Counted from the stretch's first letter, positions 1 through 7,883 are shown. The stretch: DNA of 64,000 bases from Candidatus Schekmanbacteria bacterium (GCA_016219965.1 JACRJM010000003.1:566299-630298), one strand, 5' to 3'. Program-made: numbers and translations. Notes: a model not told the origin generated them from the sequence alone.

Positions 1-2
1 GA

Positions 3-1931
3 GTGACACTGCGTCTCCGGAGCCAACCATTGGACGAACCCAGGCGTGTCACACTGGTGATTGAAGTCAAAGACACCGGCATTGGCATCGCCGCCGAAGA
101 CCAGCAGCGCATTTTCGAGCCGTTCACCCAGCTCGGCAACCGGTCCGACCAGAAAGGAACAGGGCTGGGGCTGACTATCACGCGCCAGTTTGTAGAACTG
201 ATGGGTGGCAGGATTAGCGTCGAGAGCGTGCCGGACCATGGCTCGACATTCACGGTTGAGATGCAGCTAGAGACCACAGAAACTGCCGAATCGGCGGCCG
301 GAAATGTGCAGTCGGGCATGGCGCACCTTGCGCCGGGCCAGCCAGAACAACGGATACTGATTGTCGAAGATCAGGAGGAGAATTGGCAGTTGCTGAGTCA
401 AGTGTTGGAGCAGGCAGGCTTTCCGGTGCGCGTGGCAAAAAATGGCGCGGAAGGGGTCGAGATGTTTCAATCGTGGCGGCCGCATTTCATCTGGATGGAC
501 TGGCGGATGCCGGTGATGGATGGACTGGAGGCCACCCGCTGCATCCGAGCCCTCGAAGGCGGGATCGAGGTCAAGATCGTCGTTCTCACCGCCTCGGTGC
601 TTAAGGAGGAACGCGAGCAGGTGCTGGCGGCTGGGACAGATGATTTCGAGCTCAAGCCGATCCAGTTAGGGAAAATTTACGATTGCCTGGCGCGTCACCT
701 CGGAGTGCGGTTTGTCCCGGACGAAACGCCGTCACCCCTGGCCGCAGAGCCGGTCCCTGATTCGTCGCGCCCCGAGTCTCCGGCAGTTCGCGACGGGGAG
801 TTGCAAGATGCCGCCGCCAGCGGCAAAGTCACCATCCTGGCTGTGGACGACACTCCCGAATCGCTGGCGTTCCTGGTGGAGATACTGACCCCGGCGGGCT
901 ACGCAGTGCAGACCGCCGCCAGCGGCGATACGGCACTGGCCGCTGTGACCGCCAACCCATCGGACTTGATCCTACTGGACATCTGCATGAAGGGCATGGA
1001 CGGACTGGAGGTTTGTCGGCGAATCAAAGCAAACGATCAGACACGGCACATTCCCATCATCATGCTCAGCGCTTTTCCCAAGGTTGAGGATTGGAAACAA
1101 TTTCTGGAAGTTGGAGCGGCGGATTACATGGCCAAACCGTTCCAGACCGCGGAACTCCTGGCGCGTATCCAAACTCACCTGGCCTTGAGCCAGGCGAGCG
1201 ATGAGCTCAAACAACGGGCGGTCATGCTCGGCCAGCTCAACGAGCAATTGCAAGCCGAGCTTGCAAAGCGCCAGTGCGCGGAGGATGAACTGCGCCAAAG
1301 TCTTGACCTGGCCGCACAGGCCCGGTGCGAAGTACTCGACATGCTTGAGGACCAGAAACGGGCGGAAGCCGCGTTGCGGAAGAGCGAGGAAAGATTCAAG
1401 GCGCTGGCAGACACCTCGCCGCTTGCCATCTATCTGTCGGTGGGCCTCGAACAGAAAGCGGACTACATCAACCCAACTTTTGTCCGTCTGTTCGGCTATA
1501 CGCTGGATGAAATCCCGACAGCGGAACACTGGTGGCCGCTGGCCTATCCGGACGAAAGATACCGCTGTCAGATAGAAGATGAATGGCAGAAGAGAGTAGC
1601 GCAAGCCATCGAACGCCGCTCAGAGATCGAGCTGATGGAGGCCATGGTCACTTGCAAGGACGGCTCCCGAAAGAACATCCTTTGGGGTTTCAAAGCCATC
1701 GGTGAAGAAAACTGGGCGTTCGGCCTTGATATCACTGAGCGTAAGCAGGCGGAAGAAGAAATCCGAAAGCTCAATGCCGAACTAGAACAACGAGTAGCGA
1801 CACGTACCGCTGAGCTTGAAGAGAAGAATGAGGAGCTGGAAAAAATGAACAGTGTTTTTGTGGGCCGGGAGCTTAGGATGATTGAGCTAAAAGAAAGGAT
1901 CAAGGAGCTTGAAGAAAAAATTGGAAGCTAA
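3..1931 (+). CDS. Hybrid sensor histidine kinase/response regulator, 5' truncated by window edge
   Basis: This is the 3' part of a cytoplasmic phosphorelay protein; the reading frame is open at the window edge, so the sensor and HisKA parts lie upstream. Residues of the visible part: HATPase_c G1 box DTGIGI near 24-29 and G2 box GTGLGL near 52-57; a first receiver domain with phospho-acceptor D166 (WMDWRMP); a second receiver with D326 (LLDICMK); a coiled-coil stretch near 395-460; a PAS domain near 455-590 ending in the usual DITERKQ tail; and a C-terminal coiled coil. The order kinase-REC-REC-PAS is that of a complex hybrid kinase. The DNA is conspicuously G+C-rich compared with everything after about 2.6 kb. 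The 3' end overlaps the next gene by 23 bases. Input signal and partner are not visible. Confidence 0.9.
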   Translation: MTLRLRSQPLDEPRRVTLVIEVKDTGIGIAAEDQQRIFEPFTQLGNRSDQKGTGLGLTITRQFVELMGGRISVESVPDHGSTFTVEMQLETTETAESAAGNVQSGMAHLAPGQPEQRILIVEDQEENWQLLSQVLEQAGFPVRVAKNGAEGVEMFQSWRPHFIWMDWRMPVMDGLEATRCIRALEGGIEVKIVVLTASVLKEEREQVLAAGTDDFELKPIQLGKIYDCLARHLGVRFVPDETPSPLAAEPVPDSSRPESPAVRDGELQDAAASGKVTILAVDDTPESLAFLVEILTPAGYAVQTAASGDTALAAVTANPSDLILLDICMKGMDGLEVCRRIKANDQTRHIPIIMLSAFPKVEDWKQFLEVGAADYMAKPFQTAELLARIQTHLALSQASDELKQRAVMLGQLNEQLQAELAKRQCAEDELRQSLDLAAQARCEVLDMLEDQKRAEAALRKSEERFKALADTSPLAIYLSVGLEQKADYINPTFVRLFGYTLDEIPTAEHWWPLAYPDERYRCQIEDEWQKRVAQAIERRSEIELMEAMVTCKDGSRKNILWGFKAIGEENWAFGLDITERKQAEEEIRKLNAELEQRVATRTAELEEKNEELEKMNSVFVGRELRMIELKERIKELEEKIGS

Positions 1932-2592
1932 CGACTTGTCACGGATTGAAACACCACGGTCCAAAACAGATCATGGCGAAAGTACAAAGAGCCAAATCAT
2001 ACACTGGGCATCTTTCTACGATGTAGTGTTCGGGTGGCTCCTCCGGCGTACGCACGACGAAGTTGTCCGCCTTGCTACGTCAAGCCCGGGGGAGCGGGTG
2101 CTTGATGTGGGCTGTGGGACCGGGAGCCTTGCGATCGCATTAAAGGCTTCGGTTGGTCAGACAGGTTTGGTGCATGGAATTGACGCTTCACCGGAAATGA
2201 TCGAAGTGTCGCGCCGCAACGCATCAAGAGCAAGCGCTGATGTGAACTTCACGGTAGGTTTAGGAGAAGCAATACCTTTTCCCAATGAGACATTCGACCT
2301 GGTCGTTAGCCAGCTTGCGATTCACCACTTACCAGACGACCTTAAGCAGTCTGCCATCAAAGAGATGCATCGGGTACTGAAGCCGAACGGAAGGTGCATG
2401 ATTGTTGATTTTGAGCCTCCCAAATCCATCACCGGCCGCTTCGCGACACGGATGTTTCTAAGACCAATGATAAAGATAAACGTAAAAAATTATCTCCCTC
2501 TTATGGAAGAAGCCGGCTTTACTAATATCGAAACCGGCGAAACCCGGCATCGCCTGCTGTCCTTTATCCGTGGACAAGTTGCGGGGTGTTAG
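1909..2592 (+). CDS. Class I SAM-dependent methyltransferase (UbiE/Methyltransf_11 type)
   Basis: Rossmann-fold methyltransferase that would transfer a methyl group from S-adenosylmethionine to an unidentified small molecule. The SAM-binding motif I is clear (VLDVGCGTGSLA, about residues 64-75), followed by an acidic residue region (HGIDASPEM) and motif IV/V (FDLVVSQLAIHHL), ending with a LNPNGR-like loop before the last strands (VLKPNGRCMIVDF). The assigned start is TTG overlapping the kinase gene; an AAGGAG sits only 1 base before it and 13 before another in-frame TTG at 1921, so the exact start is uncertain. The overlap indicates translational coupling to the kinase. Substrate cannot be told; the length (about 227 residues) is normal for the family. 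Confidence 0.85.
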   Translation: MKKKLEANDLSRIETPRSKTDHGESTKSQIIHWASFYDVVFGWLLRRTHDEVVRLATSSPGERVLDVGCGTGSLAIALKASVGQTGLVHGIDASPEMIEVSRRNASRASADVNFTVGLGEAIPFPNETFDLVVSQLAIHHLPDDLKQSAIKEMHRVLKPNGRCMIVDFEPPKSITGRFATRMFLRPMIKINVKNYLPLMEEAGFTNIETGETRHRLLSFIRGQVAGC

Positions 2593-2728
2593 GTAATATT
2601 AAGAAAACCTTACATCTCTTCTTCTTTCTTTGTGTGGTTCTCTAAGACAATTTTATTGACCAGCTATCGGCGGGGCATATATAAAGCAACTAAGAATGTT
2701 ATTAACTTAAATTTCAAGGAGGGGAGTT

Positions 2729-3073
2729 ATGGCAAAACATGTTTTGTTTTTACTGAAACCAGGCTTTAATGATGAAAAGGGTGGACCTTATTTTTGTCCG
2801 GAGTGCGCGATGGTAGAGGGTTTATTAAAGTATGCACCGCAAATCGAGAGTAAGCTTGATATACGGAGAATCGATTTTCCGAGACCCCGTAAGGAAATTA
2901 TTGGATTAATCGGCGATGCCAATCAGGGATGTCCTGTACTCGTGATTGCCGGAGATTCTGCTCAGCCTGCTGAAGCCAAAAAAAGCTCGGAGACAGGGAA
3001 AGCATTCATCTCAGGCGGTACCGAGATATGCGAGTTTTTGGGCAAAATATTCAGTGTCGTAAGACCTCATTAA
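2729..3073 (+). CDS. DUF3088-like thioredoxin-fold protein
   Basis: Small cytoplasmic protein of 114 residues that I match from memory to DUF3088: an N-terminal strand (HVLFLLKPGF), a YFCPECAMVEG segment with a CPEC pair near residues 24-27, and a later GCPVLVI strand, which together suggest a thioredoxin-like fold with a redox or metal-binding CxxC. It is preceded by a good AAGGAGGGGAG ribosome binding site, so the ATG start is firm. Function is unknown in the family. It stands alone between the methyltransferase and the antitoxin-like genes. Confidence 0.6.
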   Translation: MAKHVLFLLKPGFNDEKGGPYFCPECAMVEGLLKYAPQIESKLDIRRIDFPRPRKEIIGLIGDANQGCPVLVIAGDSAQPAEAKKSSETGKAFISGGTEICEFLGKIFSVVRPH

Positions 3074-3214
3074 TAATTTTGATATATCGGCGAACAGCGG
3101 GCTGGACAAGGATGCGCGGAGAAGATACCCACGCACCTGTCAGCCTACGTTGCTGCTATAAAAAATGTTTAAGCTGTTTATTCCCTGAAAAAAACTTGAA
3201 AAAGTGCAATTGGC

Positions 3215-3231
3215 GTCTTACGATATAAGAC
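3215..3231. promoter_or_regulatory. Palindromic putative operator abutting the RHH gene
   Basis: A 6-bp inverted repeat (GTCTTA, 5-base spacer, TAAGAC) ends on the base just before the ATG of the ribbon-helix-helix gene at 3232. RHH antitoxins commonly repress their own promoter by binding short palindromes, so self-regulation is a reasonable inference. A TATAAG hexamer lies in its right half. No Shine-Dalgarno sequence is visible, so translation may be near-leaderless. Confidence 0.35.
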
Positions 3232-3453
3232 ATGAAGACAAACACACTTACCATAAGGTTAGATGAAGACTTGGACAAGCTCTTGACCAAGGCAGCGAAG
3301 AAATCCGGGAAAAATCGCAGTGAAATTGCTCGTGAGGCACTTCGCCGCCAACTCCGAGTCAGCCAGTTCGAAGCACTTAGAAAGAAGATTTTGCCTTTTG
3401 CTGAAGCAAGGGGATATCTGACAGACGAGGATGTGTTCCGCAAAGTTTCTTGA
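3232..3453 (+). CDS. Ribbon-helix-helix (CopG-type) DNA-binding antitoxin-like protein
   Basis: 73-residue protein with an N-terminal RHH DNA-binding module: strand TLTIRLDEDL, then two helices containing KKSGKNRSEIAREALRRQL. The tail (AEARGYLTDEDVFRKVS) is typical of antitoxins paired with PIN-domain toxins. No toxin reading frame follows: the 154 bases to the next gene carry nothing recognisable, and the preceding gap is also empty. It therefore looks like an orphan antitoxin, or one whose toxin was lost. Likely autoregulated through the palindrome directly in front of the start codon. Confidence 0.75.
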   Translation: MKTNTLTIRLDEDLDKLLTKAAKKSGKNRSEIAREALRRQLRVSQFEALRKKILPFAEARGYLTDEDVFRKVS

Positions 3454-3549
3454 AAGTGTTTCTGTTCACTAATGTCACTGTATAACTACTTTTTTAATAT
3501 GCTTTCAGAAGTGTTTTGATCAACTGTGCTAATAAGTGAAAAATTTACA

Positions 3550-3578
3550 TTGAATTCCGGGTTGGCAAAATGTATTAA
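3550..3578 (+). promoter_or_regulatory. Putative sigma-70 promoter for the HicB-like gene
   Basis: TTGAAT and TATTAA hexamers separated by 17 bases, 30 bases before the HicB-like start codon, which has an AAAGGAGGAAGC ribosome binding site. Consensus match only; not demonstrated. Confidence 0.35.
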
Positions 3579-3607
3579 TTAAATATAAGCCACAGAAAGG
3601 AGGAAGC

Positions 3608-3805
3608 ATGAAATATCAGGTTGTAATTAATAAAACTAAGTATGGATATGATGCTCATTGTCCTGCACTTCCTGGATGCCATAGCCAGGGTGAAACATTA
3701 GAAGAAGCCATAGAGAATATCAAAGATGCTATCAAGACATTTATGCAAATGGTATCTGAGGAAACAAAAAATTCCACTGTTTATGAAGTAGAGGTATCCG
3801 CTTAA
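3608..3805 (+). CDS. HicB-family antitoxin-like protein
   Basis: 65-residue protein with the HicB partial RNase H-like fold: N-terminal strands, the signature CPALPGCHSQGETLEEA near residues 18-32, and a following helix (ENIKDAIKTFM). HicB proteins normally neutralise the mRNA interferase HicA. No HicA gene is adjacent on either strand, and there is no C-terminal DNA-binding domain, so this is a solitary short HicB. Strong ribosome binding site AAAGGAGGAAGC. Solitary HicB-like proteins are common and may have no toxin partner nearby. Confidence 0.75.
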   Translation: MKYQVVINKTKYGYDAHCPALPGCHSQGETLEEAIENIKDAIKTFMQMVSEETKNSTVYEVEVSA

Positions 3806-3930
3806 TCTTTTTTTCCACTCCATTCCCCCCCGTTTGTATTCTTTTGCTTGATATATTTTAAAGAAAAGATAAAAAAGGCTGGGTTTAATTTTTAGGTTCC
3901 AGCGGAATTTTATTTTTTAGGAGGAATACC

Positions 3931-4377
3931 ATGTCCAAGATCGAAAATTTCGAAATGCCCGACGAGCTTTACTACCACTCAGAGCACAGCTGGGCAAAAG
4001 TTGAAGGCGGCAAGGTGAGAGTGGGGATGACAGATTTCTTCCAGTCCCAGGCAGGAGCAGTTGTTTATGTGGATCTCCCCGACGAGGACGACGACGTTGA
4101 ACAGGGTGAAGTATGCGGAAAGATTCAGACAAGGAAATGGATTGGAAAGCTTGTTGCCCCTGTAAGCGGAACTGTTGCAGAGATAAACGAAGAGTTAGAC
4201 GAGGACAATACACTCATTAACAAAGACCCTTACAACAAAGGATGGGTACTTGTCATTGAGCCTTCAAGCTTAGAGGAAGATCTTGCAAACTTAATTCATG
4301 GTGATAAGGTTGTTGACTGGATCAAATCCGAAATTAAGAGAGCAGAAGATCTAAAAGCTAAGGGCGCCAAGGAGTAA
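3931..4377 (+). CDS. gcvH: GcvH-like lipoyl carrier protein (glycine cleavage H or LbpA type)
   Basis: 148-residue lipoyl-domain protein. The GcvH fold is recognisable: HSWAKVEGGKVRVGMTDF, then VYVDLP, then a hairpin with the presumed lipoyl-lysine K69 in QTRKWIGKLVAPVSG; the lysine is eight residues before the AP pair, as in GcvH. The C-terminal part NKDPYNKGWVLVIEP is also conserved. It differs from classical GcvH by a very acidic loop (DEDDDVEQGE, 51-60), by a TRKWIGK hairpin instead of SVKAASD, and by an extended charged C-terminus. No gcvT or gcvP is nearby; instead a lipoate ligase and two lipoate-synthase-like radical SAM genes follow. That context suggests a dedicated carrier such as the LbpA proteins of sulfur-oxidising Hdr systems, though no hdr gene is in the window. 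Ribosome binding site TAGGAGGA makes the start firm. Confidence 0.85.
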   Translation: MSKIENFEMPDELYYHSEHSWAKVEGGKVRVGMTDFFQSQAGAVVYVDLPDEDDDVEQGEVCGKIQTRKWIGKLVAPVSGTVAEINEELDEDNTLINKDPYNKGWVLVIEPSSLEEDLANLIHGDKVVDWIKSEIKRAEDLKAKGAKE

Positions 4378-4460
4378 GTAGGAATTGCAATATTTGGCGG
4401 CATGCTTTGTCAGCGATCGGTTCGAAAATGCTCACATCACATGCATTTAAAAAAATTAAG

Positions 4461-4540
4461 GATGAGATCGCCACGCTCACGTTGTTCGCTCGCGATGACA
4501 ACCCCTAGAGTCATTGCGAGCAAAGCGAAGCAATCTCATC
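4461..4540. repeat. Imperfect palindromic intergenic repeat (REP/MITE-like)
   Basis: An 80-base imperfect palindrome beginning GATGAGAT and ending ATCTCATC. The right half (GTCATTGCGAGCAAAGCGAA... reading to CAATCTC) is the reverse complement, with a few mismatches, of the left half ending CGCTCGCGATGAC. The sequence resembles widespread non-coding repeats with a GAGATTGCTTCGC/GCAATGAC theme found in many environmental bacteria. It fills the gap between the lipoyl carrier and the ligase gene and can fold into a long hairpin. No coding potential. Confidence 0.7.
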
Positions 4541-4567
4541 TTGGAAAATAAATGAGGAAAGAATAAA

Positions 4568-5626
4568 TTGGAAAAGTGGCGCTACATAAAAGAATATGAC
4601 CGGCAGGTTTCGCCCGGTGTGGGGCTTTCAGTTGACGACACCCTGCCATTCTCGGTGATTGAAAAAAATTCGCCTCCCATACTTCATCTTTACAGATTTC
4701 AGCCTTCAGCAATAGTCGGGAAATATCAGGACATAAAGGCTGCGCTAAAGATTGACCGCTGTGATGAGCTTGGCATCCACTACAACAGACGAAGCACAGG
4801 CGGCGGTACGGTTATAATGGCGAAAAAGGCAGTAGCCTTAGGCTTCGGCATATCCTTAAAGCACCCAAAGATGACAGGCGGGATTCGCGGGATTTTTGAT
4901 GTGATGAGTAGGATACTCATTAAAACGTTGGGCAAGTACGGGATAGAGGCAACATTCCGCCCAAAGAACGACCTTGAGGTAAATGGGAAAAAAGTTGCGG
5001 GGCTTTCTGCATCTGCTGATGTGGGCGATGCGATTCTCTTTCATACGAGCCTGCTTATTGATTTTGACATACCCCTCATGCTTGAAATAATGAAAACCCC
5101 TGCGGAAAAGATATATGACAAGGGATATAACTGTTTCAGCCAGAGAATGACCACCATGGAAACAGAGCTGGGGCATGAAATAGAGATTGCTGATGTGATG
5201 GAGACTATCAGGAAATGCTATGAGGATGAATTTGAAATAGAGTTCAAGGAAAGCTCTCTTTCGCCATGGGAAAAGCAGAAATGTCTCTGGTTTGAAGAAA
5301 AAAGATACAAGTCAGATGAATGGATATTCTCCAAACGCCATCCTAAATACAAAATGGGAGAAGGTTTGCTTAAAACTCCGGGGGGACTTCTTCAGGTCTA
5401 TATCTCCCTTGCGGGCGGTGTGATTGACAATCTTATGATAACAGGCGATTTTTTCTCAACAGGGAAAGACTTAAATCTCATTGAATCGAATCTTAAATAT
5501 ACTGCCGTTCAAAAAGACGACATAGAGAAGGCTTTAAATGAAGTGTGGAAGAAAGACCTTATCTTCGGAGTTGATGTCCCTACGCTGACTGAGGCGATAC
5601 TTAAGGCAAGTGCGAACTGCGTATAA
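4568..5626 (+). CDS. lplA: Lipoate-protein ligase, sLpl(AB)-like
   Basis: 352-residue biotin/lipoate protein ligase-fold enzyme expected to activate lipoate or octanoate with ATP and transfer it to the carrier lysine. The lipoate-binding loop RRSTGGG is at residues 74-80, the NDLEVNGKKVAG segment at 134-145 holds the likely catalytic lysine K142, and HTSLLIDFD follows at 159-167. A C-terminal accessory domain (from about 265; HPKYKMGEGLLKTPGG... LQVYISLAGGVIDNL) corresponds to the LplB/C-terminal domain, so the ligase is a single-chain enzyme. Start is TTG with GAGG 10 bases upstream. It lies between the GcvH-like carrier and the LipS1/LipS2 candidates, which supports an octanoyl-loading role in the same pathway. 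Confidence 0.85.
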   Translation: MEKWRYIKEYDRQVSPGVGLSVDDTLPFSVIEKNSPPILHLYRFQPSAIVGKYQDIKAALKIDRCDELGIHYNRRSTGGGTVIMAKKAVALGFGISLKHPKMTGGIRGIFDVMSRILIKTLGKYGIEATFRPKNDLEVNGKKVAGLSASADVGDAILFHTSLLIDFDIPLMLEIMKTPAEKIYDKGYNCFSQRMTTMETELGHEIEIADVMETIRKCYEDEFEIEFKESSLSPWEKQKCLWFEEKRYKSDEWIFSKRHPKYKMGEGLLKTPGGLLQVYISLAGGVIDNLMITGDFFSTGKDLNLIESNLKYTAVQKDDIEKALNEVWKKDLIFGVDVPTLTEAILKASANCV

Positions 5627-5644
5627 AAAACTTTGTTGGGGTAA

Positions 5645-5706
5645 TGGATTGGCAGTCCAGCTCTGGCACTAAACAGCAGGTGCCTGCCGCTGGAACTGCC
5701 AATCCA
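5645..5706. repeat. Dispersed palindromic repeat, copy 1
   Basis: Inverted repeat with arms TGGATTGGCAGTCCAGC (5645-5661) and its near complement GCTGGAACTGCCAATCCA (5689-5706) enclosing a smaller GGCAC...GTGCC stem. The 26-base core at 5660-5685 is identical to 18297-18322 in copy 2. Copy 3 at 18371-18433 and a half copy at 6886-6910 share the arm sequence. All are intergenic. Confidence 0.75.
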
Positions 5707-5729
5707 CTCAATAGTTTATAGTTAATACT

Positions 5730-5799
5730 TTGTTAAACTACGGCAGTTAGCAAGGGAGAACTTCTTAAACGCAGAGTATAAACTGCCGGAGTTTAGCAA
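5730..5799. repeat. Intergenic inverted repeat, different arms
   Basis: 19-base arms 5730-5748 (TTGTTAAACTACGGCAGTT) and 5781-5799 (AACTGCCGGAGTTTAGCAA) are complementary at 17 of 19 positions across a 32-base spacer. Lies between the ligase and lipS1-like genes, ending 10 bases before the first possible ATG. Could form a hairpin; it has no T-tract, so it is not an obvious terminator. Confidence 0.55.
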
Positions 5800-5826
5800 C
5801 AACTGATAATGAATGAGGGAAAAATG

Positions 5827-6870
5827 ATGATTGAACCTGTTGAACTTGAAAGCCCTGGGACGGTAAAATTAAGCCTTGCCTCCGCCATGGCACTTGACCT
5901 TAAGCCCGGGCTTTTCTGGAGGGGTGCCGTAAACTCATGCATAAATATCCTCCTCAATTATAAGACGGGATGTATTGCAAGGTGCGCATACTGCGGCCTT
6001 TCAAAGGCGCGTGACGGCGAGTATAACGAAAAATCTTTTATAAAAGTTGAATGGCCTATCTTGAAACTCGAAACCGTGATAAGCGCCATTTCAGGAAAGA
6101 AAGGACTCGTAAGAAGAATCTGCATTTCCATGATAACAGAGAGCCGCGCTGTCTCTGACACTAAGGCAATCCTGCGAAAACTCAAAGAGGGTGTTTCCGA
6201 TATTCCGGTATCAATACTTCTTTCCCCCACCATAGTTAATAAAACTGATATGAAAGAAATGAAAGCTCTCGGTGCTGACAAAGTAGGTATTGCCGTTGAT
6301 GCTGCGGACGAGCTGATATTTGATAAATTCCGCGGAAGCAAAGTAAATGGGCCCCATAAATGGGAGCGTTACTGGCAGGCGATAGATGAGGCGGTTGATG
6401 TGTTCGGCAAAGGGAATGTTGGGATTCACATGATGGTGGGGCTTGGCGAGACTGAAAAGCAGTTCGTTGAAACCATGTTCAAAATAAGAGGCATGGGAGC
6501 AAAGACCCATCTTTTCTCTTTCTTTGCAGAAGACAACTCTCCCCTTGATAAAGTGGCACAGCCGCCAATGGGAAAATATAGAAGGTTACAGCTTGCAAGA
6601 TACCTTATAGATGAAGAGAATGTGGAAGATGACAGTATTACATTTCGAAATGATGAGGTTTTTGGATTTGGGATACATTTAAAAACACTGGAAAACATAA
6701 TTGAAACCGGCATTCCTTTTATGACGAGCGGATGCACAGGGAAAAATGGCAAAGTTGCATGCAACAGGCCTTATGGCGACAGCCTTCCCGGCGACAATAT
6801 CAGGAGTTTCCCCTTTAAGCCTGAAGCAGAAGATATTGAGAGGATAAAGAAGGAGATATTTCAATATTAG
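5827..6870 (+). CDS. lipS1: Radical SAM protein, LipS1-like lipoyl synthase component
   Basis: Radical SAM enzyme of about 350 residues. Counting from the first possible ATG at 5809, the cluster motif is C55-x3-C59-x2-C62 (CIARCAYC) after a YKTG segment. Later ISMITESR, GIAVDAADELIFDKFRG and GIHMMVGLGETEKQ match the BioB/LipS type of TIM barrel. The C-terminal TSGCTGKNGKVACNRPYG contains two cysteines where LipS1 proteins, as I recall them, have GCPGCNRP; here eight residues separate them. Context with a lipoyl carrier, ligase and second radical SAM gene supports the two-enzyme lipoyl synthase, which inserts sulfur into a protein-bound octanoyl chain. The GAGGGA at 5815-5820 favours ATG 5827 over 5809 or 5824. 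Assignment to LipS1 rather than another BioB relative is from recognition, not a search. Confidence 0.75.
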   Translation: MIEPVELESPGTVKLSLASAMALDLKPGLFWRGAVNSCINILLNYKTGCIARCAYCGLSKARDGEYNEKSFIKVEWPILKLETVISAISGKKGLVRRICISMITESRAVSDTKAILRKLKEGVSDIPVSILLSPTIVNKTDMKEMKALGADKVGIAVDAADELIFDKFRGSKVNGPHKWERYWQAIDEAVDVFGKGNVGIHMMVGLGETEKQFVETMFKIRGMGAKTHLFSFFAEDNSPLDKVAQPPMGKYRRLQLARYLIDEENVEDDSITFRNDEVFGFGIHLKTLENIIETGIPFMTSGCTGKNGKVACNRPYGDSLPGDNIRSFPFKPEAEDIERIKKEIFQY

Positions 6871-6885
6871 AGATGTGATTGAGAT

Positions 6886-6910
6886 GGCTGCCGCTGGAAC
6901 TGCCAAACCA
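6886..6910. repeat. Half copy of the dispersed palindromic repeat
   Basis: TGCCGCTGGAACTGCCAA at 6889-6906 is identical to the right arm of the copy at 5645-5706. The left arm and the core are missing. It sits between the two radical SAM genes. Confidence 0.5.
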
Positions 6911-6932
6911 ATAAATTGTAAACTAGGTTAGA

Positions 6933-7883
6933 ATGTTAGGAACTATTGAAAGAAATTTAGATGGTCTTCTCGAAGAGGCAAGGCTTCTCTCATGGAAGAG
7001 GTTTGGGAAGAAGATAACCCTCTATCTGCCCGGCATGATAAGGTGCGGAAGCGAAACAGGGCTTTATCCTGCTGTCTCTGTGTCAGGGGGGGAGTGCACT
7101 CTTTCCTGCGAGCATTGCCGGGGAAAGGTGCTTGAGCCTATGATCGAGGCGACTTCCGGGGAAAACCTCCTTTCTGTATGCAAGCGACTTAAAAAGGGAG
7201 GCAATCTTGGAGTCCTCCTTACAGGCGGCAGCGACTCACTGGGCAGGGTCGGCTGGGAAAGATTTGCCGGCACAATAAGAAAAATAAAAGAAGAAACAGG
7301 ACTTCATGTTTCTATCCATACGGGATTTCTTGATTTAAAGACTGCCATTCTTCTGAAAGAAGCAGGCGTTGATCAGGCGCTGACAGATGTAATTGGAAAC
7401 TCCGAGACTTTAAAAAACGTATATCATCTGGAAAACGGCACCGGCGTTATAGACAAAACACTGGATGCCCTTTATAAAGCCCAACTCCCGATGGTTCCCC
7501 ACATCGTTGCAGGTCTTGATTTCGGAAAGATAAAAGGAGAGTTTGAAGCTGTTAACATGCTTAAGAAATATAATCCTCCTACACTTGTGATAGTTACTCT
7601 TACGCCCTTTGCCGGCACTCCAATGGAGGAATGCAAAAGCCCTGAGGTCGATGATGTTGCAAGGCTTATGGCTTATGCGAGGTTAAGCCTTCCACAGACT
7701 GAGATATCTTTAGGCTGTGAACATCCAAGAAACAGGATGGGAATAGAGTTAGAAAAGTATGCCATTCTTGCAGGTGCAAACCGGATAGCCGTCTATTCTG
7801 ATGAGGCGATAGAACTTGCGGGAGAACTGGGCATTGAAATCCGCTATGCAAAGACCTGCTGCTCGGTCATGTCTTTAACGTAA
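6933..7883 (+). CDS. lipS2: Radical SAM protein, LipS2-like lipoyl synthase component
   Basis: 316-residue radical SAM protein. The cluster cysteines are C55, C59 and C62 (CTLSCEHC) following a SVSGG strand; the following CRGKVLEPM, LLTGGSDSLGRV and the late LGCEHPRNR/LAGANRIA segments match what I recall of LipS2. Further cysteines at the C-terminus (KTCCSVMSL) could bind an auxiliary iron-sulfur cluster. It follows the LipS1-like gene by 62 bases with the half repeat between. The two proteins together would replace the single-chain LipA, which is not present in the window. Start ATG lacks a strong ribosome binding site. Alternative: another BioB-like radical SAM enzyme. Confidence 0.75.
   Translation: MLGTIERNLDGLLEEARLLSWKRFGKKITLYLPGMIRCGSETGLYPAVSVSGGECTLSCEHCRGKVLEPMIEATSGENLLSVCKRLKKGGNLGVLLTGGSDSLGRVGWERFAGTIRKIKEETGLHVSIHTGFLDLKTAILLKEAGVDQALTDVIGNSETLKNVYHLENGTGVIDKTLDALYKAQLPMVPHIVAGLDFGKIKGEFEAVNMLKKYNPPTLVIVTLTPFAGTPMEECKSPEVDDVARLMAYARLSLPQTEISLGCEHPRNRMGIELEKYAILAGANRIAVYSDEAIELAGELGIEIRYAKTCCSVMSLT

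Noticed and set aside
972-1604. 210-codon minus-strand reading frame inside the hybrid kinase
   Set aside because: A shadow of the G+C-rich kinase gene in the opposite frame; no domain or ribosome binding site.
3454-3607. Toxin partner for the RHH antitoxin
   Set aside because: No reading frame with PIN, RelE or MazF features on either strand; likewise no HicA around 3608-3930.
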